Shown one piece after another: positions 22,607-33,989 of a stretch of DNA of 64,000 nucleotides (position 1 is its first letter; each line of letters starts with the position of its first letter). Location of the stretch: NCBI GenBank assembly GCA_949752795.1, contig OX457064.1, positions 104,757,454 through 104,821,453 on the forward strand, given 5' to 3'. Position numbers and translations under genes: made by a program. The stretch is from Hyperoodon ampullatus (taxonomy: Eukaryota > Chordata > Mammalia > Artiodactyla > Ziphiidae). The notes beneath the pieces were generated by a model, which had not been told where the DNA came from, did not search any database, and worked only from the letters and a program-made list of their open reading frames with translations.

Positions 22607-25260
22607 TTTTTTTTTTTCTGTTTCAAATTCTTTATTATACATCATGGTTGCACAGTTTGAGGATGGTTAAATACAATTGGTTTTCAATTTTTCTTTGAAT
22701 ATTTTCCAGATGACTACATGCAAGTGACCATGAAAATATTTGGCATTTTAAAATTTTGAAATTCTGAACGGGCACTTACATGAAGGAAAACATTACCATT
22801 CACAGATAACCACACTTAAAATAGATGCTTCAAGACATGGTACATGGAACCTTTTGCCAGTTAAGAAGTTGGTTACTGACCATTTATCAAAGTGCCATAG
22901 TAGTAAAACAGGCTTAAAGAAATGTAATTTGAGTTACTTAGCTTACTCATAAAGTAAGGTTAACTGACAAGACTTGCACTGAAGTGTATAAAAAAATATT
23001 GGTACAAAAACCACTGAACCATAAGTGAAAGTAGTTTCACACAACAGGCTTCGTTTTAGTTCCTACACCCCGCGTTTAGTGTATTTGCGATCAGACCCCA
23101 TGCATAGCATAAAAACAGATGACTGCAACCTTCTTTTTTAGAGGGTTTGAACATTACTTGAATTTAATGTTTAAAAAATTTAAACAGAGTGGATGATGAA
23201 GTTTAAATTTGAGTTTGAACTAGTCAAGGTTCCAATTTAACAAACATGAAATTGTCCAGATCTGGGTAACTACATACTTCACCTGTTCTCCTGAGTCCCC
23301 CATCCTCAAATTTTCCCCTGAAAAGGGAAGAGACTATTTGCCAGAAAATTATATCTGCATATATGTGCTAAAAAGATTCATTAAACCAAAAAATTTTTTT
23401 CAAAGTATTTATGGAAAAATTATAGTTTTAATAAACTAAAATGCCAACATAGAGTCAACTCCGCATTGCAGAAAACATACAGTGGTACCTATCAGATAGT
23501 AGTAGCAAAATGGTTACTTAATATGGTACCCATCCCCCCCAAAAAAGCTGCAATGACATGCCACATAATCTCTTATGGAAAAAAAATTTAAAATTCACAC
23601 CACAGAAGACTTCAAAGAGAACAAAATTCAGGAAGCCATGGAATGGTAGACTCAGAGGCACCTACAGTGAAACACTTGTATGCATTTCCCAAACATGTAT
23701 GGAAAATCATAAATGTAGTTTTCAAAGATATTGAAATGCCATGTTTTAAATCTTTGCAGGATGTACAGGCCACTCAGCTTTTCTAATTTTATTTGAATAC
23801 AAAATATTTAATTTTTTGCATGTAGAGAATAAGAGGTGATCATTAGCATGAAAAAGGAGAAGAAAAGAATTTGTAATGAACATTATGCAGAAAGAAAGCA
23901 AAATTACAAATACCAGCCTACTCACATGAAAATCTTTAATGTTTATGCTGATGTATAGCTGAGTGCTTATCATTAAATGAGAGTGTGCAGTTAAAAAAGA
24001 AAAAAAACAGCACGGCAGTTTAAGAAAGTTCCAGTGTTTCAAAGAAAGCATTTTTTAAATATGTATATCCATGAAGAACATTTAGTTATGTCATAAAATA
24101 AACTCAGCACCGTAAGATAAAGGAAGACTGTCATAAATGGAGTTTTGGCTTTTTCCCCCGCCCTACACGCTGCAACCATCTTTAACCTGCCGAACTTAAA
24201 TCTCAACGGATGTAGGAGTTTTTTTTTTTCTTTTTTTCTCCTATTCAGTTCACATTTCAGGCTGCTCAGCAGATGCCTGTGATTCTGGCGATTCAACTCT
24301 CTGGTGAAAGTTTGCTCTCTGTTTCCTCAGTTTTTCAGGAGCTTTTCTCCACAAAATGATCTCCTGCTTCTTGAAGTACATCCTGTCTTCCTTATCAACA
24401 AGGACTAGAATTAAAAAGTACCTTAACGGAAAATTTTTTGTTCACATCTCTCATTGTTGGAGTTGGGTCATATCCCGCTAAAAACAGTCTTACTGGAGTT
24501 GATTCACCTTTTACTGGTGTGCCATCCATTATTTCATATTTAGCGATTGTTTCTGTTTCTGTTGTGGCACTGGGTCCAATTCCCGTGATCTCTTTCTTAA
24601 TCAGTTGTAACTCCATATGTTGGGTTTTTATTCTTACGAATAAGAAGTAAATTTTTCCCACAGTCACATCCTTTAAATACTTTGATTTATTATATTCAAA
24701 TTCTATGTGTAGACAATCTTCAGTGCCCACTTCCATTTTAACAGAGGTGTTGACATCAGGATAGGTATAGCAAAAGCTGGTGAACAAGAAGGTCATACAT
24801 ATTCTTTTACGAAGTCTGTCAGTCTTCTTGCTATTGTCACTTTAAGGAAATACCTTAAGCAGACATTGGCACCGATATAAGATTCGCATGGCTTTTCAAC
24901 TTGCATATATTCAAAATCAAAGCTTCTGCTCTGAGTCCGTTCTCCAGGTAAGGCTACTTCTTTCATTAGGTTTACAAACCCGTGAGTATTACTCTTGTCA
25001 TTGAAAAGTTCAGTTTGACCTACAAAGTCAGTTCTGGTTCCTTGGTGCTCTAGCCTCTTTCCAGGCTGCTGAAAGGCTAGGTTTACCTTTCCTGAAACAG
25101 ATTCTCCATCATCGAAAAGATAGCGTTTTTCTACTTTGCCAACTTCCGTCTTCATTTCCGCCATTTTCCTGGTTTCCCATCATTAAGGACAACATCGATC
25201 TCACAAACGGGACCAAAAAATCCTCCAAGAAAACCCATTGTCAGTGTTGCCACCGCCGCG
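22607..25260 (-). pseudogene. VPS26A: VPS26A processed pseudogene with 3' UTR and A tail
   Basis: Minus-strand, intronless copy of the mRNA for VPS26A, an arrestin-fold subunit of the endosomal retromer complex. The CDS equivalent runs from ATG 25238 to TGA 24250, with a short GC-rich 5' UTR before it and about 1.6 kb of 3' UTR after it. A polyadenylation signal (TTTATT on plus, 22631-22636) and an A tail (T run 22607-22617) close the copy. It is broken: a 1-base deletion near 25173-25178 early in the CDS, a frameshift with premature stop at 24793-24795, a lost codon in the KYHLKD region, and another frameshift near 24425. Two open pieces (minus 24793-25164 and 24395-24796) retain most of the protein. 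Presence of the whole UTR and absence of introns show L1-mediated retrocopying. I found no convincing target-site duplication. It lies antisense to DPP6. Confidence 0.95.
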
Positions 25261-26280
25261 TCCCCCCACTTCACTCCTCTTCCTTCAGGAGAACTCCCAG
25301 CCCAGGCTCCTAGTTTTCGAAATCTTTAGTACAACATTTAAGGCTCCTCTGCACGTTGAGACCATATCCAGGAAGGAAAGGCCAGCGGGTGCCACTCTCC
25401 CGATATTGCTTTACCCTCCTACCTTCCCCTCCCCAGGACTCTTTAAATCTCTGTGAACCACTCTTCTTGTTGATTCTCAGTCTTTTTTCCTATCTTCTTT
25501 TGTCACTTTTTCCTCTCCGTCTCTCTTTTTTTTCCCCCCAATGTATGTTCTCCAAAATTCACATTCTGATAAATGATAACTTTTTAACTCGAAAGGTTCT
25601 CATTTGTCCCTTTTTTCCCCTTTCACGAAAAACAGAAGCCAATTTCACGATCTCCCTTCCCAAGATAACTCATTTCCCACTCTTTGCTGCCTCTTCCTGT
25701 TTAGATCTGCGGAGCTTCGCTTCATGAGCCATTTCACCCACTTTCCAAACTTGTCCTCAGTCTGCACTTTTTCTTTTTGGAATTAAGCACCTCCTCCTCC
25801 TTTTCACGGGTTAAAGGATTTCCCTAGCGGATTTGGGGACACAGCTTAATCACCGACTTCCTCTCCTTAGGAAGCCTTCCTAGTGGTTAGATCAGCCGTG
25901 ACTCACAAGCTGCTCTGGGCATCACAGACACACGCGAGGCTTGTGAATTGTGATTTATCGCCGTCGTAACGTGGGTCACATCCTGCCTTTTCTCCTCCCT
26001 CACACATTCTGGCCTGGGAGTGAGCACATCACAGCCACCATCCCTGGCCTGGGAGTGAGCACATCACAGAGCTAGAATTCACCTGAGAAGGTGTCCATCG
26101 TAACTCCTGGTTGCAGGTACCGCTCTCCAGCTTGTCTGTTGGCTTGAATTTCAGACCTTTCTACCTGTTCTGATCCCTGTACCTACCAGGACCTCAGCCG
26201 ACAGCTCTTACTGAATTCCCAGCTTCCCTGATCCTGACCACTGACGTCTGTCAGCCTCTGTGGGAGTGCCTGTTTTTCCC
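25261..26280. other. CT-rich intron sequence with small tandem duplication
   Basis: 25260-25790 is pyrimidine-rich on the plus strand. At 26009-26034 and 26044-26069 a 26-base segment (CTGGCCTGGGAGTGAGCACA...) is repeated at a 35-base period. Nothing else was recognised. Confidence 0.45.
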
Positions 26281-26297
26281 ATTAGAGAGAATCCTCT

Positions 26298-26757
26298 TTG
26301 TTTTATTTTATTTTGTTTATTAATTAATTAATTTATTTATTTGAAGTATAGTTGATTTATAGTGTAGTGTTAATTTCTGCTGTACAGCAGAGTGATTCAG
26401 GTATACATATGTATACATACTTTTTCATATTCTTTTCCATTATGGTTTATCATAAGATATTGAATATTGTTCCCTGTGCTATACAGTAGGACCTTGCTGT
26501 TTATTCGTTCTACATATAATAGTTTGCACTGGTTAATCCTAAACTCCCAATCCATCCCTCCCCCGTGCCCCCACCCCCTTGCCAACCACAAGTCTATTCT
26601 CTATGTCTGTGAGTCTGTTTCTGTTTCATAGGTAAGTTCATTTGTGTCATACTTTAGATTCCGTATATAAGTGATATCATATGGTATCTGTCTTTCTCCT
26701 TCTGACTTACTTCACTTAGTATGATCATCTCTAGGTCCATCCATGTAGCTGCAAATG
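26298..26757 (-). mobile_element. L1 3' end fragment
   Basis: Minus-oriented L1 3' UTR preceded by a TTAATTAATTA-rich tail complement. It ends at 'gctgcaaatg'. GAGAGAATCCTCT at 26285-26297 matches the copy at 27351-27363, so the outer insertion spans 26298-27350. Confidence 0.9.
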
Positions 26758-26827
26758 TATGCCAGTGTCTTTTTTGCTTCCGTTCTTATTCCAGTTTCCC
26801 CTTAATTTCTGTGATGGTTTTATTTTT

Positions 26828-27042
26828 ATTTTTATTATTTTTTTTTTTTTTGCGGTAGGCGGGCCTCTCACTGTTGTGGCCTCTCCCCCTGCGGAGCACA
26901 GGCTCCGGAGCACAGGCTCAGTGGCCATGGCTCACGGGCCCAGCCGCTCCGCGGCATGTGGGATCTTCCCAGACCGGGGCACGAACCCGTGTCCCCTGCA
27001 TCGGCAGGCGGACTCCCAACCACTGCGCCACCAGGGAAGCCC
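26828..27042 (-). repeat. CHR-2-type SINE
   Basis: Complete minus copy. GATGGTTTTATTTTT flanks it at 26813-26827 and 27043-27057. It carries a local change in which 'ggagcacaggctc' is repeated in place of the usual 'ggacgcgcaggctc'. Confidence 0.95.
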
Positions 27043-27189
27043 GATGGTTTTATTTTTTCTCCAATTTATTTCCCTAGTTTGCCCACCGTTGCTTCATTTT
27101 TTTCTTACCTTCTCATTCTCTCTTTCCTGGATTATTACATATTTCCTGATGCCCACCCTTAATAGAGGCAATTCTTAAGATTAAAAAAA

Positions 27190-27350
27190 AAATGCATGTG
27201 AGTCTGATGCCGTTTTGTAGATAAGTTCATTTGTGTCCTATTTTGGATTCCAGATATAAGTGATATCATATGGTATTTGTCTTTCTTTCTGACTTCACTT
27301 AGTATGATCATCTCTAGGTCCATCCACATTGCTGCAAATGGTATTATTTC
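27190..27350 (-). mobile_element. Second L1 fragment, repeats the 5' part of 26298-26757
   Basis: Covers the same L1 segment as about 26605-26757 ('gataagttcatttgtgtcc...gctgcaaatg') but lacks the L1 3' end. It ends at the outer duplication GAGAGAATCCTCT. Confidence 0.85.
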
Positions 27351-27364
27351 GAGAGAATCCTCTG

Positions 27365-28364
27365 TATTTTAAAAGCCAATATTTTGTAATAACTGTAAAT
27401 GGAATGTAACCTATAGAATTGTCTAAAAAGTTAAAAATTAAACAAAAACCAAAGATCTAGCTTCACAGGTAATTTTGCTCAATCCTCTCATTTCATAAAA
27501 CCTGAGATCCAACGGGTATAAGTAGTTCATGAGAGAGGCAAGACTCGATTTTCGTTCCCTGGTTCCCAGACTTGGCAGATTCCATGGAACCAGGCTGTTT
27601 CACGTTTGTCTTCTTTATTTGCACACAAAGTCAAGGGCCACATGCTGTATCAGCCTAAGGACGCTTCACTGGTATTTAATGTTCCCAAGGGTGTGTCCTG
27701 GTCAGGGTTTGTCTTGCCAGCCATGGTTCTTCATGCTAAACAAGGGGCTTCCTTGTGTAGTTGGTAATTTCTGAAAGAAATAGGAAAAGAAACCCATATA
27801 AAAGTATATATATATGTAAATTCTTTTAACTACCCAGAATCTAAATCATCCTGGAGAATTTTAGAAAGTTTAATGGAATGCATGAAACATAAATTGCTTT
27901 AATGACTTACAGAATATTAGTGAAAATCTATTTATGTTATTTTGGTTTACGTTTTATTGATTTTTAAATTTTTCATTGTCGTCGCTTTCTCAGTAAAATG
28001 CATAAAACAAATACAAGCTCATGCATAAGTTAAATTTCCAGGAATAGAGGGCAGTAAATGAGAAGTCATTGTTTTTCTGGTCTAACATGTTGGATTGTTT
28101 TAAGTCAAAAGCTGTAGCTCAAGTGCAGTATTTTAATGATCTCGCATCTTGTATCTTCTGAAGGAAATAGAGGGACTGGAATTTTATAGATCCCAAATCT
28201 CATATTATTTTTGACTAAGGGCCTGGAAATCTATATTTAGTCAACAGAGGTGGAGGAAAGTTATCTGACACCTCACTCATCCCCTCCCCACATTTTAGGG
28301 CCTTAGAAAGTTTGAATTGTCTTCATGCCACATGATTATAATGCTCTTTCAAGTGTCTCTATCT
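27365..28364. other. No recognised feature
   Basis: AT-rich intron sequence. A short (TA)n run lies near 27806-27818. Open frames are short. Confidence 0.4.
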
Positions 28365-28369
28365 TCCTT

Positions 28370-28572
28370 TTTTTATTTTTAAAAATTTAATTAAAACAAT
28401 TTTTTATTGAACAATATAGCTGATTTACAATGTTGTGTTAATTTCAGGAGTACAGTAAGGTGATTCAATTATACATACATGTATTCTTTTTCAGATTCTT
28501 TTCCATTATGGTTTATCACAGGATATCAAATATAGTTCCCTGTGCTATATAGTAGGACCTTGTTGTTTATCT
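28370..28572 (-). mobile_element. L1 3' end fragment
   Basis: Minus-oriented 3' UTR ('gctgatttacaatgttgtgttaatttcaggagtac' through 'gtaggaccttgttgtttatc'), 5'-truncated, with a degraded A/T tail. Confidence 0.88.
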
Positions 28573-28574
28573 AG

Positions 28575-29190
28575 ACATTACTAGATAATTAAAAATTATA
28601 TCTGACAAAATGTGAATGCAGCACAACAAGTTCATATTTTTTAATTTTATTTTTCATAAAATAAATATGAAGATGCATGGGGCCTTTGCTAAAGTCATCT
28701 CAAATGTACGAGTTCAGATGTGGAAAAACTCGTTTGGTGGAGGAATGTGGAATTAAGGGAAAAGGAGGATGAGTGGATCTCACAGTTGGTTGAGCTGTGC
28801 CTCCTGTTTGGATTGAGTCTCAGGGAAGTGGCTGCAGCTCTCTGGGCCTTTTTTTTTTCATTATGTGAACACTGAGGACATTTACTAGGTTTCAGAACCC
28901 CATCAAGCTCTTACTTGCTGATGATATTTCAACCCTAGAAAGAGCCAAGGCAAAGTGATTGCCATTATTAAGACATCCCTGAGCATAGAAATCAAAGGCA
29001 TTTCTGTAGTAAAATGTACTCAGTGGAAACTCTAAGCCAGTGGGAGTCCTTCACACTTCAGTGTAAAAACAAGCACTATGAATATCTGACATAAACTTGA
29101 GGCCTGAAGCCTGGAAGGTCCTAAATGAAATGAAGAGGCCATCAACAGTTTGAGATGCCTTTCTCTGTCCTTCCACTTTTCACAACTTCT
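28575..29190. other. No recognised feature
   Basis: Intron sequence without recognised repeats or exons. Confidence 0.4.
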
Positions 29191-29195
29191 TCCTG

Positions 29196-29330
29196 AATGT
29201 TATCTTATTTCATCTTCATAATAGCTACTAAGGTAGATACCTAAGTTTTTATTTCTCCTTTTTAAAAAAAAAAAAAAAAACTGAGGAAATGGAGCTCCAT
29301 GATTATAGGCAAAGCACTTGTAGTCACAAG
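29196..29330 (-). repeat. MIR SINE with an expanded A run
   Basis: The complement of the MIR core is visible ('atcttatttcatcttcataatagctactaaggtagata...ctgaggaaatgga...agtcacaagg'). An A17 run at 29264-29280 interrupts the element, followed by a G9 run near 29332-29340. Confidence 0.7.
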
Positions 29331-29340
29331 GCGGGGGGGG

Positions 29341-32300
29341 GTGGTGGTGTAGAAAGCAAGAAAATGTGTTCAAACTGAAAATGTATAAATAAATAGTAAT
29401 GCATTTTGTTATTCAGTAAGTTTCAACCCCTAAGTCTATCTATTTCCTCGGTGCTGAGGTTTATTTATGTATTTCATAGGCATTGGACTCCTTGTTGACT
29501 GTTCTTAAAAAAAAAATCTGCTACTTTTATGAGTGAGATAGGATTTTCACAGATGAGACAGGAAACAACAGCATAAAATACCAGGGGGTGTGAAACATGA
29601 GTACAGCCACATTGCAGGATTGCAGCTGGTCAGAGAAAAGAGAGGTCAGTAGTGTTTAGCCGGGTCATAGCATGTGTCCTACGGTCATAGAAATAGCACG
29701 CAGACTCAAGGCTTAGCGCAACGCACTTGTTCTTCTTCCCTGATTGATAACTGTGATCTTTGACAACTAAGGGACCCACAGAATTCTAATAGACAGTTAT
29801 TACTTAACATCATCTGTACTGGCTTCTGGTGCTTTTTATTTGGAACCCGTGAGAATAGAGTCGCGTTCTTCCCAGTACAGGAACTCCGCAGCTTCATCTC
29901 CTCTGCGTAACAGTCAAGAGTCTGAGGAATCATCAAGAGGGACACAATATGAAACAAATAAAAACAATAAAGCAATGTGTATCATCCTCTCCCTGGCTCT
30001 ATCCGCTTTTGTGGTGGTGCAACATTTCTTTCTTAATTCACTCGTCAACTGCCAGCTGGACCTGTGTGCACCAGAGATGCTATTCATTGCTTCCTGGGCC
30101 ATTTATGGTCTGTGCCCGTAGAACCCTGCCCACGCCCGTCCTCTCCTGTTTGAAACAGAGGACCCGGCCTTCTCCTGATACAGCTGTTTAGACCAGGGCC
30201 GACCACGTGCTCCCAGGGGGATAAATCCCCAGGGTGTGCTGAGCCAGTCAAACACTCCCTTGGAAATTTGAGCTAAGAGACGCCCATCCGAGGACCGAGG
30301 GCTCACAGGTAAGATCACATAGGCTCTGACAGCCCTGTACGGTCACGGGCTGCTAAGAATAACTGTCGGGAGAAAGGGGAGAGGGGAGCAGCAGAGGTGA
30401 CAGACGTGACGACCCCTGAGACTCCGAGGACCTGGCCTCACTTTCAGACTTCCTGGGTACAGTTCACGGGAAGCCTGTGTCTACTCCCCTTTGTTTCCTC
30501 GTAGGCTCCTTCTGTCTCCTGAGATGTCCAATATGTCAAATTGATAGAAAATAAAGAAAACTCTGTAATTACTACCAAGATTTCCTATTTCTCACTCCCT
30601 CTCCCCATTCCTACCAAATAGGACTGTTTTGGGTGAACAGACTTTTTGATAAGCTTCTTTGCATTCTCGCTGTGTATCTCAAGGGACACAAGTGAGGGGG
30701 AAACAAAAGTCACTGAATTGCTTTCTAAGCAGGAGTGGGACTGATGACTATGTCCCAGGCTATTAGTGGACAGAGCTCGCCAGAGCTGAACGTATCAGAA
30801 AAATAGAGGGTATGTGTGAGGCTTTACCGCAAGAGATAAAAGGGAACAAGGCAGAAAAAGATGACGTTGCTGGCGGCCAGGAGATGTGCATTGGGGAACA
30901 GAATAGAAATGTTGGGTGTTGTATCTCACTTTTCAGAGAAGTAGCAAGAAAACCTGTGGGCTCACTGATATGCTGTGTGGCTAGACCCGGCTCTTCTGTG
31001 GCAATTGGAGTTGGGTCATTTGATGTAACATTGAATATAGATTCAAGATGGGGGCAGGACAAGGTCTCCACTGCCCAGGGGTGCCCAGAAAATCTAGATT
31101 ACATCCACAATACATTTGTTCATTATTGTTTTTGCTTTGCTTTTTCATTTGAGCTACTTTGGGGGGTTTCTACATTTTTCTCAATCCATTGAGCTCTAGG
31201 AAAAATGATGTGGAATGTGTAAAGCACCTGGGGGCTTCAATAAGCCTTAGACCCGACCTCCTTCTTCAGTGAATTCCCAGTGTTCTTCTGAATGCACGGG
31301 ACTCATGGAACTTTTATGAAACGACCTTATTTTTTTCCACCTGTGCCTTTGAAACAAATCTTTGGCTAGTTTGTACCCAGATTTGTGAAGCTATTTAGCT
31401 TTTGCTGGGTGCTTTTCTGTTACAAATAGTGTGATTTCAGAAGTTAAAATGCCCAGGCCATTCTACCATAATAAGGTTAAGACAGGCTTCTCCTCCCTCT
31501 CACCTTGACTTGTTTGAGGTCTAGAAGCCTGTGGGACGGGTGGGGGGCGGCTTCTCGGCCTCCTTCCTGGCACGTTTCTTATTCCTCTTCTGCACCCACC
31601 AGTCCCCATTTGTCACTTCTCCAAGGCTGAGTTCAGACAGAGAAGAGATGAGGGGAAAGGCAGAGCGAATATGGAGGGTCACAGATTGCTCTAGATGTGG
31701 CAAATGCACAAAAGTGACCTTTATTTTCGTGGGGTGTTTTCAGGGCGTTTTCTTTGAATGGACCCACACAGGATATTGATGGGTGACTGTAGCGTCTTCC
31801 CCAGCTGTGATACTGTCCTCATCTTCACGCTTCCTGGTGTCACCCTGGGCTACGTACTTTGCTCTGTTCGGTGGGGTTCCTGGCTAAGTGGCTCCTGGCT
31901 TCCACCTCCCACATGGTCCATTTCTGTTTCATGAGAAGCATCCCGTGTCCCATCACCATTACTGGTACAGCTTGCTCACTCTTCACATCCGGCTGCCTGA
32001 GAGGCACTCTGGGTTCAGCTCCTTGATTTTAAATTTTTCCAGGAGGGGTCTGGGTACCACTGCTTTATGCTTCGGGGGGCCCCATTTCAAGCTCCCCGAG
32101 GGGAACTCTGTGCTCAGAGACAACCAACAGCTTTCCTTTTCCTCATCCGGTTGTACATCCTTCTCCACTGGAAGGATGGAGATTCCAGAGAATTCCACCA
32201 ACTCTCTGTATTGGAAGCTTCCTCTCAGGTGGATGATGGCTGTTGTGTGCTATCCATTTCAGACCCTTTTATCATTTCCTGAATTAATAGTCTAACAGAC

Positions 32301-32744
32301 CCTTTAGGCTGTAGGGATGCTTGGCTACCATCATTACAGTTCTTAGCTTTTGGTGCCTCAGTTGAAACCGAGTTAGGAAGATACTGTTAAGCTTGGTTCT
32401 CTTTCTACATGGGGTTATCTTACATCTCTGAGAACACCGGGCAGTTGGGGATATGTGTAAAGGGTGACGCTCCTTAAGCGCATGTGTGTATTGAGAGGAT
32501 GTATCTTGGCTTCTGTGATTTGAAAAGGGTTCACGGAAGCGCTGGGGTTTCTGCTGGGCTGTGGAGGACACAGCACTTCGCTTGAGATGGTGCTTTATCC
32601 AAAGAACACAGGCAGCCTTGCCAAAATGGAAAGTTTCCATTTTCTTTACTCATTAAGCATGGAGGTTGCTTATATGCTCATGTGTATCCAAGGAAAGCGG
32701 GAACTCTTGGCAAATTCACCCTTCATGCTAACATGCCCTCTACC
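29341..32744. other. 3.4 kb of intron with no recognised element
   Basis: No convincing exon, RNA gene or repeat was found. The longest frames (126-135 codons: 30812-31192 and 31888-32295, plus) overlap minus-strand frames and show no known domain. This is the longest repeat-poor part of the window. Confidence 0.4.
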
Positions 32745-32747
32745 GTG

Positions 32748-32900
32748 GTGCTTCTCAAACCTTGCTATGCACACGCCTCACCTAGGCATTCTCGTAAGAA
32801 CGCATATTCTGATTGAGTAGTTCTGGGGTGGGGCCCGAGATTCTGCATTTCTTAGAAAGCCCCCAATGCTGCTGTTGCTACTCATCCTCAGAGCACCCAT
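32748..32900 (-). repeat. MER5A-like DNA transposon remnant
   Basis: 'gtggtgcttctcaaaccttgctatgcac' and 'tctggggtggggcccgagattctgcatttct' match the reverse complement of the hAT-Charlie MER5A consensus as I remember it. Non-autonomous and decayed. Confidence 0.7.
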
Positions 32901-32949
32901 TTTTTTTGTATACAGGCCTGGTCCAGCCTCTTGGGTCAGCTGTCCACTT

Positions 32950-33565
32950 CAGATATCATCTTCTTCTAGTCCTGCTCTGGTAGTTTCTCCCCTCAGAGGA
33001 CACTCTGAGTAGCCAGGCTCCACTGCTTTCCTGAGTAATGCGTCACGTATTAAGTGATGCATTTGGTATGTAATTGTGACAAATCACTGGAAGTCTTTCC
33101 TTTTGGGAAAAGGGTCTTCATCGTAGTTGGCACGTAATGGTCCCTCATTTCTTTGATCTGTGATTAGAAATTATGGTGCCATTCATTTGGAGAGGAGGAT
33201 TGAAATAGGAGAGAAAAGAATGGGCTTCCCATGGTCAGCTAGGCTCTCAGCTGGCTTAGTGGCCGCTACCAAGGAATCAGCATCTCCATGTTTAGCCACT
33301 TTTATTAAAGAGTTTATTGGGTTAGGTAGTCTCCAGGGGCCTAGAAAATACTGATATTATATTTCTAAATATATTTTGTGCTTGTCTACTCAGCTATATT
33401 ATTAAAAAAAACTTGGGAGCCAACTCTGTATTTTTCCATATATTTTTATTCCTGGAACAGGAGCTAGAACCTTGCCCTTAGTTCATGGCCAGTAAATATT
33501 TGTGAATGACGATGACAATGCAGAAGAACTTTGGTGATAGGAGAGTGGATCCAAATAGTGAGGGA
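32950..33565. other. No recognised feature
   Basis: An L2-end-like phrase ('catggccagtaaatatttgtgaatgac') occurs near 33485-33511 but is too short to call. Otherwise nothing. Confidence 0.4.
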
Positions 33566-33579
33566 TCCACCAAGTTTTT

Positions 33580-33973
33580 TTTTTAAAGGGTATTTTTTTT
33601 TAATTTATTTATTTTGGCTGCACTGGGTCTTCGTTGCTGCACGCAGGCTTTCCCTAGTTGCGGCGAGCGGGGGCTACTCTTCCTTGCGGTGCACGGGCTT
33701 CTAATTGCAGTGGCTTCTGTTGTTGCAGAGCACGGGCTCTAGGCACCCAGGCTTCAGGAGTTGTGGCTCGTGGGCTCTAGAGCACAGTCTCAGTAGTTGT
33801 GGCACGCGGGCTCAGTAGTTGTGGCTCGCGGGCTGTAGAGCGCAGGCTCAGTAGTTGTGGCGCATGGGCTTATTAGTTGCTCCGCGGCATGTAGGATCTT
33901 CCCAGCAGGGATCGAACCCGTGTCTCCTGCACTGGCAGGTGGATTCTTAACCACTGCACCACCAGGGAAGCCC
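33580..33973 (-). repeat. CHR-type SINE, extended long form
   Basis: Long CHR element in minus orientation flanked by TCCACCAAGTTTTT and TCCACCAGGTTTTT. It holds three repeats of the 'cagtagttgtggc' module (33790-33860), one more than neighbouring long copies, which makes it longer. Confidence 0.94.
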
Positions 33974-33989
33974 TCCACCAGGTTTTTTA

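Noticed and set aside
24395..25164. Functional VPS26A-like genes (123 and 133 codons)
   Set aside because: They are two frames of one retrocopy separated by a frameshift and stop, with no introns and an A tail at the 3' end.
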